From Apostichopus japonicus (taxonomy: Eukaryota; Echinodermata; Holothuroidea; Aspidochirotida; Stichopodidae), in contig NC_092569.1 in the NCBI RefSeq assembly GCF_037975245.1, positions 1,529,501-1,593,500 on the forward strand: 64,000 nt of DNA, written 5' to 3'. Below the pieces are notes generated by a model. The model was given only the letters and a program-made list of their open reading frames with translations, had not been told where the DNA came from and made no database searches. The position numbers and the translations under genes are program-made. This document shows positions 1 through 12,200 of the stretch, in pieces (position 1 is the stretch's first letter; each line of letters begins with the position of its first letter).

Positions 1-147
1 AGAACAATCCACATTTCATCAAGGTTACTATTTTGTTTGGTGGGGGTGGAGGGTGATGATTGATGGGGTAGGGTTTATTTAGGGGGAGGGACCATCACCA
101 TCTCATTGAATTTTGGGTAAGACACATTTTACACAATCAACACTAAC

Positions 148-285
148 CTTTGCCTCTGCTTGCTGGAAATCCAACTCGAGTTTATCTTTCTCTTCTCGTA
201 AGAGGCGGTTGCTATCGGTAACAGCATTTAGCGTCTCTACTTTCTTGCGAAGGTTCTCATGCTGGGCTCTTGTCTTCGCCATAGC
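148..285 (-). CDS. TPR: TPR coding exon 32 (last exon inside the window)
   Basis: Residues 1282-1327 ([20 protein letters not shown]... QQAEAK), matching vertebrate TMAQHEELMKKTETMNVV and LEQDLQQMQAK. Acceptor CATTCCAG, donor GCAAAG/GTTAGT. The next exon must lie left of position 1. Confidence 0.96.
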
Positions 286-3200
286 CTGGAATGATTTGGA
301 GTAAATTGAGATGAAACAACACCTAAAGATCTGAGAGAAGCTCAGTACACCTATATGACTTGAGAAGTATTTTATCATATGCCAACAAAATCTGACAAAA
401 TTTACATAGCTAACATACATCTGGCTTACTACTGCACACAAAATTTGAAAACAAACCAGAATGCAAAAATGCATTGTGGTTTCGATGTGACATGAGCAGT
501 ATTCTTCATGAATCTGACATGATGTATAGTGAGGGTGTACATGTTTACAAGGGTTTCCCGATTTGACCTCTGATGACTCCAAATGACCTTTGACCAAACA
601 CAATAAGCTTCTTTATCTCACTGTGGAACTTCTACACACTAAATTAGAGTTGGGTCCAAGCTTCCAGTATTGAGATATCGTGATTACAAGGTTTTCACAA
701 TTTGACCCCTGATGACCCCAAATGACCTTTGCCCTCCACCAAAAACAATATGCTTCTTTTACACAAGAAACAACTGCAGCAGCTGCACATTCCTCTGCAG
801 CCAGACTGAATTAATATCAAACAATAGTGACTAACCCTGCCAATCAGCAGTGCAGCCTTTTGTGTGAAACTGTACAGTACAAAATACTATGTCCTATGCA
901 GCATGGCTGCATTATGCTGCAGCCTACTTTGACAAGATCCCGAAAGCAGCTCTGGTTGTCTATTGCGCTGCAAACTATCCTCACACAAGTATGTTAACTG
1001 TAAGCTGCAGTCTTTCTTTCATCATAATTGTGATTAAAGCCTAAAAATAACACCTGATGGAGGTGCAAAGCTGTTTGTCAATGTTTCTTACCTCCGCCCG
1101 TCCTCTCTCTTCCTGCAGGGCCTCCTGAAGTTCAGAGACCTGTCGTTTCATGGAATCGCATTTCTGTTTGATCCGTAGACTCTCTCCCTGAGTCACTTCT
1201 AGCCTGGTTTCCGCTATTTCCTTCTCTCGCCTCAAGAACCTAAAAAGAAAGAGCACATTTCGGCATTAACCAACACAAAACACGCTACAAAACAATACCA
1301 ATATAATGCAACAACATGGACAATGTAAAAAGAAACATACTCACATTTACAAAAGTTACTTTTAACAGGACTTTAACCCAAAACATCAACCAAATCAAAA
1401 GATTTTGTACACAGATTTCCACAACTGCTTCATATATCCATGTTAACCTTGAAGGTGAAGTAGTTGACGTTTCACCTTCAGTTAATCTGTATTCAGACAA
1501 AAAATTCATTACTTACTTTATCACCTCCAAGAGTTGTTCGGAAGATTTGTTTTCTTCGCTGAAGGAGAGATTCATCCCCGAAGTAGAACCGCTGGCCTCC
1601 GTCTGAAAGTCAATTATCTGAGTAGACAGCTGGAGAGAAGAAAATTAAAAGAAAAAAGAAAACACATTTATAATTGCTGTACTTTTTTTGTGCTGTTCAA
1701 CAGGAGCCGTTTCCATCGGATAAAGCAACTGGCCAAATTTAAAAAATGTAAATTGAGTCATGGCTGTGTTTCACTGATGATGTAACATTTAATACTTTGT
1801 GTTAACTTTCAGTTAGTGTATAGGTTACATCAGGCTAGTACACACTGCATAATGCAAGGCTCTGACATTCTTTAGCTGTTCAACAGGAGCTGTTTCCATC
1901 GGATAAAGCGACTGGCCAAATTAAACATGTATATTGCGTCATGGCTGTTTCACTGATGATGTAACATTAAATACTGTGAGTTAACTTACAGTTATTGTAT
2001 AGGTTTTATCAGGCTAGTAGACACTGCATAATGCAAGGCTCTGACATTCTTTAACAGCTAACCATTATCGATCACGGCACTACTGCAATAAAATAACAAA
2101 ATAATTTCCAAGTTTTCGAGCTTCTTCTACGACAACGCAGTCGCAACCGGATTGCTTGAAATCAAAAGCTAGAAATCTCACCGTTTCTAACTGCTGGTGT
2201 AACATTCCATTTTGCCCTTCAAGTTCGTCACACCTATTCTGGATACTTTTCACTTGCTCCTTCTGGACACGCAGTTGTTCTTCCCATGATGCTTTGCTGG
2301 CAGCCAACTCATCCAGCGCTTTCTTGGCAGTTTCTTCTGCCTCTGATAGTTTCTTGTTATGGTTGGTCAGCTGAAACAGAATTGAAGATATGATCCAGTC
2401 CACAGTTAATAGGAAATAAACCTGTTGTGGGTGGGGGTGTGGGTGGGGATGGGGTTGGGGGCCGGGATATAGCACAGCAACATGCAAAGCAGGACTGCCT
2501 ATAAACCATAAACATGTACGGACAAGTCAAAATGTTCGCTTACTCCATGTTTCATATTATTAGCGTCCTTCAGCCTGGTGCGACATTTACAAACGTGGAG
2601 ATAAAATGAGCTGATAACGTTCGACAAGCCTTACAAAGGAAAGGATGAAGTGAGACCTTACCTGTTCTTTGACTGTCACCAATTGTTGAATGTCTGCTGC
2701 GTGTAGTACAACCTCCCGTTCATATTTATCGCACGCCTGAAAGGAGACAGATTGGAGGGAATTGAAATGGTCAAACAGAGGGGCTTAACTTTTTTCTTTC
2801 CTTGTATCATTTATTATAAATGTTTCATTAAATATCGAGAATGGCAGATCCCTCCCATCCCTCACCTCCACAAGCACACCCCCAACATCAGGGATGAGCC
2901 TGCAGGGGTAAAAAAAAAAATCACTTTGCAAAAATTGCGGTATAGGATCCAGTTTGCATATGCTACAGTGTGTTAGGATAATAGTTTTGGTCCCCGAGGT
3001 AGAAAAGATATCACGGATATTCCGCGAATTCGCGGAAAAAGCTCATGCCTGCAAGATAGGTAAGAGAGAGAACATAACCTCTTTGGCTACAAGCATGTTG
3101 AAGGACATCATCGAATAAATTAAACTAACAAATATCTCCTCCATATTGAGATTGCAAGATCACTCTGAATCAAATCACCGTCTCCTTCCTCTCCTCATAC

Positions 3201-6200
3201 CAAATCCGCTGTTAGTATAGCTGTGACCCACCTCTGACCCCACCCCACCCCTTCCTTGTTAAGGTAAAGCCAACCTCTTCCGCTCCCCCAATCCCCTACT
3301 CCTCTTCAACCTCCTGTAATGAAACCTGTGACCCACCTCTGACCCCACCCCACCCCTTCCTTGTTAAGGTAAAGCCAACCTCTTCCGCTCCCCCAATCCC
3401 CTACCCCTCGCCAACCTCCTGTAATGAAAGCTGTGACCCACCTCTGACCACACCCCACCCCTTCCTTGTTAAGGTAAAGCCAACCTCTTCCGCTCCCCCA
3501 ATCCCCTACCCCTCTTCAACGTCCTGTAATGAAACCTGTGACCCGCCTCTGACCCCACCCCACCCCCTTCCTTGTTAAGGTAAAGCCAACCTCTTCCGCT
3601 CCCCCAATCCCCTACTCCTCTTCAACCTCCTGTAATGAAACCTGTGACCCACCTCTGACCCCACCCCACCCCTTCTTTGTTAAGGTAAGACCAACCTCTT
3701 GTGCTACTTTGCTCTGCTCCTGGCAGTCATGTCGAGCAGCCGCCTCTTTGCTTTCAGCTTCTGTGCATCTCGATGTTGTTTCTTTAATTTCCTCCTGAAG
3801 TTTCGAAATGTTCTTCCTCAGTTCTGCAGTCTGTGTTGAGAACGAAATCAAATCAGTAGTGTGACTTGGGATTGAAGGTCACACTTATTTAATTGTTTTA
3901 ATTCTGATTTTATCAAAAACACTTTGCTTTAGTACAACAGATAAAGAAACATCTTGATAACAGTTATCCATCAATTCACCTATAAATTGTTACCATTTTG
4001 TTACAAACAATAATTCCCTAACCCAAAACTTGGAAATTTATGTGTAAACTGTGATTGACACCCTGTTCAATGGTCTACCATTGAAATAAAACTCATAAGG
4101 AGGGATGGCCATCATCTTTAAAATACAGCAAGCCAGTTTCTCAAACAATCAAACCTACATTCAGCATCGTGTTGACTCCGCCCTTTTTGTGTCTAAGAAG
4201 AACAGTAGTGATTTGGCTAGCGTATTCATTGCAACAAACTATTTCTGATTCCACCTAATAAACATGTGAGAACTGCTGTGACCTTTGTATATCAAATCTA
4301 AACATCAAACAGTAAAGAAAAGACAAACATCCAGGCTGCAAATGTCCCATAAACTCTACGGGCTTGCTTTAATCCCCATAAACTCTACGGGCTTGCTTTA
4401 ATCCCCATAAACTCTACGGGCTTGCTTTAATCCCCATAAACTCTACGGGCTTGCTTTAATCCTCATAGAAACAGACAAACATAAGATAGGAAGAAAGCCA
4501 TAGCCTGCCCATATTAGGTGCATAAGTCTGACAACACACAAGACCTTTGAATAGAAACAGAATTATGTAAATATAATAGGTCCTTGTTATTATGTTGAGC
4601 AATGCAGAATGTCTAACATTGCATTGAAACACATGATAGATCAATCATAATAACCCGCCGCGCATGCCACGCAAGCCATGCATGCCACTGAATACTTATG
4701 TTACATAATAATATTAAACTTATCTTTTCCATTACTACACTACCATTATAGTGGCAACTTCCTTGATGTATTGAGGTTGGTTATATCTAATAAAATACTT
4801 CTGGACTATCCAAACATGAAGATGACATCGTACCTGAGCATTTGCAGCATCTCCCAGACCTTGGTTCTCGCTTCTCAGCTGGTCCCTCTCTGCTTCACTC
4901 TCTGAAAGCTTACTCTCTGTAGCTTGTAGAGCTGTGGTAGAAAGGGGAACAAAGAAACATATTTAGTATCCTTAATAATTTCTATGAACTATTAGGATTT
5001 GTCTGTTATAAAATTGTTTAATTCAAAAGGGATGTTTGATCACAAACCAAAGAAAATAATGAATAGGGATTGCCACAATTATGTTGCTGGATAGCCCAAA
5101 TGCATACAAGCCAAGTCCCCCTAACCTACACCTCAGTTACATTAGCTTCCTGAAGCTCTTGAATACAAGCTTCCCTCCAAACCTACAATACAAGCTTCCC
5201 TCCAAACCTACATCTCACATGTAAAAGCTTCCTGAAACTTTTGAATATTAGCTTCCCTCTAACCTACACCTCACCTGTATTAGCTGCTCGAAGCCCCTTA
5301 ATACCAGCCTCCTTCTAACCTACACCTCACCTGCATTAGCTTCCTAAAACCCCTGATAAAAGCCTCCCTCTAACCTACACCTCACCTGCATTAGCTTCCT
5401 GAAGCCCCTAAATACAAGCCTCTCTCTAACCTACATCTCGCCTGCATTAGCTTCCTAAAGCCCCTTACTACAAGCCTCCCCATAACCTACACCTCACCTG
5501 CATTAGCTTCCTGTAGTCGTTTCTCCATTGTATCCTTGAATGTTTGGCTGGCCTCATTCTGTTCCTTTAGACTTTGCTCCACAGCTTCACTAATTGTCTT
5601 GTACTGCTCCACATGTTGCTCAGCCTTGCCAACTTTGTCATTCAGCTCTGGAAATATGAGTTAACAATTGAGTCATGTCAATACCATCAAGGGGAGAAGA
5701 AAGGGTCATTTCACTGCACTAGGCCCTACCTGAGGGGTGGGGGAGGGGGACATGAGATCCATGGCACTATTTCACTTTGTAAGTAGCCTCATGTGCCTTT
5801 CAATCAAATGACATGTGACAATGCAATTTTATTTGATTCATCACCTGTTTTTATTTCCATTGTTCTTTCTATTGTTATCCTTTACAATGTTTATTGTTCC
5901 AATTTAGTTGTCTGTCCATCCGATTAGTTGTAATGTGTCTTTGATATGTTTTCATATCAGTTTGCCTATGAAGGCCTACTAACTTAAACATCAACTAGAT
6001 TGCTTTAGTTACTGATATCAAATAGAGAAAGTCATTATCCTATACATAATTATGGCGAGAACACTACAGAGGGGAAAAAAAAGAAACATTGATGCTATGT
6101 ATGCTGTGAATCAACACATAATTTGCCTGGGTACATTACTGCAACCTGTTCCTACTCAAATGACCTAATTTCACCTATTGCATGTTTCGAAAGGAAATTG

Positions 6201-9200
6201 TTCCCAATGAAAGGTGAATTGCTAGAAATTTAAACCTTTCCCAGAGATCTAAGAATGATAATATAAAGAAAGGAAGAAGTGGCACTGAAGAAGAATGAAA
6301 AGAGTTTGTTTGTTTGTTAAATAATTAATAAGATATTACCTTGAATTTCCTTTTCCTTCTGGGACAATTGCTGCTTTAGCGCCCTCAATTCCAACTCACT
6401 ACGACCTCCATCTGTCGAATCCTTCGCTGATTCTGGAAAGTCAAAGGTCACAAATAAAGGTCAAAGGTCAAACATGGAAGTATTACACACACACAGAGAA
6501 ATGAACCAAACTTTCATAATTTGTTCAGAGAACACTCATGAAAATGATAAACAAAGAGCTTTTATTTTTCAACTTTATATAAAATGAAGTGGTCTTAAAA
6601 AGAGCAAGTTTTGTGAATTTTTTATGTCAGAGCAGTAAGCCTTCAAGCATTCCCAGAAATCCTTGAGGAATAATCACGCAAGACGGACTTTATATCTCGA
6701 CACGAAAGGCTGTCATTTTTCCATGCTGATAAGCCACATATATATAAAGAGAAAGCCTAATGGATTGTTGTTTACACTAGTGCTGATAGTCCACACTTTC
6801 TTTTGTAGTCGATTAATCGCATAGCTCTTCACACGATTACTGCGATAACTCAGTTACAGTTATGACCTCATCACTGTCATTTTTACATTGCAGAAATACA
6901 TTCAAAACAAATCTTTCTCCATGGTGCACTGTCTTTATTGGATGGGGGCTTACACATCACCTTATGAAAAAAACCTTTTTAAGAGTTTAGGCTTATCTCA
7001 GATGGAAATATCATGGACAGTGTTCGATTTTTCCGGTATCGCATCGCAAAATGCGATCCAAAACGACAAACTTGCGAGACATTTCCAAATCAGCATCGCA
7101 CATTGTGCCGATTTGTGCGATACAAATTCCTAGTCAGATTTGGGAGCAAACACTCAAACCTTAACCTACGAACTTCTACTCAATGTAGAAGTTATAATTT
7201 ATTGAGTTTACACTCAATGTACAACTTATTCACTTGACCGTATAGCGAAAAAAAAAACCTGAAAAAATAATATCCTACCATAGTTAAGTGTAAAGCAAAT
7301 AGCCTAACCACCTCGGCGGTTACGGATCTCACGTAACTAAAAGGTTCCCTGGCAACGTGCCAAAAAATGTTAACAAACAGGTGTTACACAGGGGATGAGC
7401 TCACAGTTGTTGGGAAGGTACCTGGGCAAATTCGCAGCACATGTACCGTGGTACAGTAGTTGGGTATAGGGTGAAACACTGCAGTTGTAAAAATGTACGC
7501 ATAGTGCACGCTATTCATTGTTAGGCAGTCTAGAAACGGGGCTTTGCTGAACGTTGTTTGTTTCATAATATCGGAAGTTTTGTAAGTTGCACTTTTTAAA
7601 GATTGAAAGACAGATTAAATCTCTTTTCATTTTATAACATAATATAGCTACTTTAACTTGTCATTTTAAAATTTTCATCAGTTTCGTGACAATTTAAATA
7701 AAAAAAGTTGTCAGTATTTTGCATCCTCAACTGCGAATTTTTTCATCGCCAGACATCGCAAAAAATGACAACAATTTTCGGGGGCTTTCGCCCCCAGGTT
7801 CCCCACGAGGGTTCTACCCCATGACCCCACCATAGCCCTAAGACGGGCCCCTGGACACCACGCCTTTATGCTCGCACGTTACGCGTGCTAGGCAGGCGAA
7901 CACCGGCGGGAAATCAGCAGTGTGTTCGCGGGAAATTGAACAAGGTTTTCCAACACTGCTGAACTGTGCAGTTACTGTATGCATCATGTTCAAGGTTTTC
8001 ACGGAGGCCTTTGAGGAAATGAATGGTTAGTACAGTGTATATATGCTGCACTAATGCTGTGTGTAGGCCAAGGTTCACGAAGGTCATTGGTTATATTCGC
8101 GCGCCGTAGACGTGTTTTTAGATGTTACGGAGAGTCAGGTTTCCATGGATATTAATCGAAAATGAATCTGAGTTTAACTGACACTAAAGAAATGGATCGT
8201 CTTGGGCAGATTAACAAATCATTGCAAGTATAAATAAGTACAGGTAGCTCTGCTGTTAAAAAGAAAAGTTCAATATCGGTTTGCTGTTATCGGCAATTAG
8301 GCAAAATTTTACCGATACCGATATGCTGCCGATATTGCAAATATCGGCCGATACCGATATTGAAAACGATTATCGTAGCAACACTAGTATAAATAATAAT
8401 AAAAAACAAACATTTTCTAGTTAATACATTGATCGCCAACATTTGGTCCGTTTTGTGGTAATTTCAAAACTGCTATTCAATATTGGGGAACTGCTATGCA
8501 ACAAAAATATTGTATAGCAATTGTCGAAATTTGTTGCTATGCAATTTTTTGGCCATAAGTCGAACACTGATCATGGATTACTCCAGAAGGGCTAACCCAC
8601 TTTAAAGAAGCAGCATTTTGAGTTGGTTTTTATAAGCTTCTCGATGCTATTCGAGACTAAAATATCATATCTTTGTAAGTCATTATGCCCATATGGTCAA
8701 CTTTAATAATGGAGTAAAAGTTGAAAATATTCCAAATCAATTTTGAATGTGCCTGATAAACCTTAAAGTGTCCGGTCTGACCAGATGTTGGAAATTATCT
8801 AATAAATGCATTAATTACTCCTACATTGACCTTTATTTCTGGACAACAAATGTCTCTTAGTTTGATTAACTGACATCCTAATTAGAGTAATACTCGGCTG
8901 ATTTTGATCTAAAAATTTGATCTAATATGATCTACAAAATCGGCAGATTTTGATAACAAGATGAAATGATGACCGAACACAAAAGTTGTATTAATACAGG
9001 AATCTAATCTTTAACAACTGCCCCCACCCCCCCACCCCCCACACCGATTCTAACTTTTGATACCACAACCTTTGTATCTACTCAGCCAAGGTACACATAA
9101 TTATAAAAAACGTTTTTATTTACAAGACCATATTTGATTTAGTGTACATTGTGAGTAACAGTTTGGATAAATAATGTTGTTTTTAAGTGATTGAAAGGTA

Positions 9201-12200
9201 AACCAAAAACAAAAAAGACTTGCTTGAATGATATAAGAAAACTAAAGAGAACTTACCAAGATCTTTGAGCTCTTTGTGAGCGGATTCCAGCTTAATTTGT
9301 GCCGCCACAAGCTGAGCCTCGACGCTCGAACACTGTTGATGAAACAATATACACAATACTGTACATTTGACATGTATCGACAAGATGGAATTAAGAAGAT
9401 TTAAGTTGACATAAAAGTGACTCGCCGGATACATGAATCGACTGTGAGTTGCTGGATCTTTAAATTCACTTCTGTGTTAAAAAAGCCAGCAATTTCTTCC
9501 TTTTCCCTGTGTAATTTGTTCAATTCTGTTGCGAGAGAAACATAATTTTGGGAGTGAAGTACCCTACTGGGTGACGAAAATCTTTGACAGATAAAACAGA
9601 TGTTTACTATAACTGAAAATAAAATCACAGTTTATCACCAGAGCAGTTCCAAAGGTAACACACATTTGTTTTTTCCTTCTTCCTTCTAAAATATTTCTCA
9701 CTTTTCTAAAAACTGAAAATCTTTTCAAACTAAATCCTAACCTGGAAATAATGTCATCACAAATAAGTCACAAATATTGTGAAGAAAAAAATTGTACTGG
9801 AGTTTTTGAAAAACCAATCATGCAACTCGCTCCAATTAAGATTGATAGACCACTAAAAACCGATACAAATCTTAACAAATCTCGCTAAAAAATATATATA
9901 AAACTGTAAACAAACCTGCTGCTTCATGGCCTGAAGGTCAACCTTTGATTTGGTGAGGTCATCTTTAGTTTTCTGATGGCTTTCCATCTCGTTGGCCAAC
10001 TGACGGTCCAGTTCTCGAACTTTGCTCTACAAGAAGAGAGAAACGTATTTAGTTACAAACCAGGAACGATAGTCATCAAAATGTTTTAAAAGATTCCAAC
10101 CATTCCTGGAATTTTTGTCTCTCAGATTTTAGATGTCTTAACACTACAACATTGATGATAAAATAAAAAACATGCTGGAAAGGAGATATTTGATTGACTA
10201 GAACCACAGCTTTGTTCCCCGCATTCAAGATAAGACGCTACATTACAGGGAGGAAAGTGTTTCGTGGCCGATTTAAAATGAATCTATTTCGAAATATTTA
10301 TCGCGAGCCAGAAAGATCACAAAGATATCTCAATGGGAAGAGATAGTCTGACTCTTGTGTGACTTATTTATGATAACCTTTGACCCCTTTCTGTGGGTTA
10401 GCCTAACAAAGAGCAGATGACCAGGTGTGTTTATGGGAGGATCCAAAAATGTCGGGAAGAAACAGATATATCCTGCAACCAATTTTACGTTATCATGGTA
10501 ACATGCTCACGATGACTTCTGACCTATTTCTCTGTAATATTTATATGTGCTCTCTCACCAACTGAATTGTTAAAAAACCTAGCTTGTTGACAAGCTAGCA
10601 GAGATGCACATATGAATAATGAACACCTTGTATTATACTTGCAGTTGTTTATTATAGAGGTTTCCATTCAAGGCAAAGGCCTTCTCCCACAACTTTACAA
10701 CGGTAATCCCTGGTCACTGGTAATTTGCCACACCTACTTAAGTGAGAAATAGTCAAACAATCGCACCATGGGGCACAACAGTGTGCCACATCTATGCGTC
10801 CCCTGGGGGGGGACATCCCATAGTGTGCAGTCGTAATTGGGCGCACTCAACCTTATCTTAAAGTTACCTAACAGGTCCCCCATTGATACACCTGAGTAAA
10901 GAGAAGCAATTGAGATGACATGCCTTGCCTATGGACACAACACGATCATCCTACAGGACTCCAACCTGAAACCCTTAGATTGTAAGACCATCGCCTCGAC
11001 TTCGATTGTACAATTCTTTGTTTGTTTGTTTATTTCATACCTCCCAAGTCTTCAGCACCGTCCTGTGTTGTTCTCCTTCCCCGTCCAGCTTCCTCCGAAC
11101 CATGTTCAGTTCTCGCTCCATTGAGCTCATCTGATTGGTCAGCCGAGACTTGGTCTCAAAATCGGATCGTTCCAAGTTAGTCTGTGGTAGATATTCAATA
11201 CAGGAAAGAATAAGTTTTGTGCTGACATTTTTTGTATAGGAGCTTTGAGGTTTATGAATTTTGGCCTTCTCACAAAAATATGGAATATAATATGGTTCTG
11301 TGCACAAAAGCTGCTATACATGTACTTGCATTGGTTTCATAACCATCTGCCCAATTATGTGTGACATTTTGTGATGCAATACCAGATCAAGTATTCCACA
11401 AATAGCCACAATTGCACAAGTTTCTATCATTTCAGGAAGACATTTGCCTCAAGACTGCTCTTACTGGTGAACAAACCATTTGAGGCCTTGATTTGGGGCA
11501 ATTACATATCAACTTGATGGTAAAATCTCATTTTCTTACAAAATTCTGCAAAACTTGCACGGCAACAGAACAGAAAAATCCCTCTTTAGCAATAACATAA
11601 CCAGGTAGTGGAACAACTCATGAAATACAATTCGTGACGGTGTCTTTTACCAAGATTCTGTTTCACCGTAAGTTGCAACTGTCTTCCATAATATACAAAT
11701 GTTTACAAAGCTAAAGTACATAGTGATGCTCTTTCACCGTGTGATGTACGTAAATGGTACAGAAATGTACTAACGTTAACAGTATGTTGTATATGGACAA
11801 TAATACCTTTATATTCCTTGCAAGAAGTGAAAAATGTTTGCAAATATGCTGGCCTAAATGATGTCAGGATAATTACGGTCAAGAAATGCTATTAGCATTC
11901 ACATTAATTGGTGCAAAAAGCTGCAACTATGAACAATCCTTGAGAAGGGGACTTCTTTTGCTCATCATACCGAATGGACAGGTTTGTTTTGTCGCTAGCC
12001 TAACACTAGTACAGTATGTTACAATACATAGACAGGTCTATACTCAATGGACAGGTTTGTTTTGTCGCTAGCCTAACACTAGTAGAGTATGTTACAATAC
12101 ATAGACAGGTCTATACTCATCTGCCATCACTGTGACATATTCAAGGCAAAATTGCTGCCGAAATGAACCAACCTGTATTTGTTGAAGATTTGTCAGCAGT

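Noticed and set aside
103-603. 166-residue minus-strand open frame as a separate gene
   Set aside because: Only 148-285 is coding (TPR exon 32); the rest reads through the upstream intron.
2080-2487. 135-residue minus-strand open frame as a separate gene
   Set aside because: TPR exon 29 (2182-2370) plus flanking intron, including a His/Pro repeat from simple sequence.
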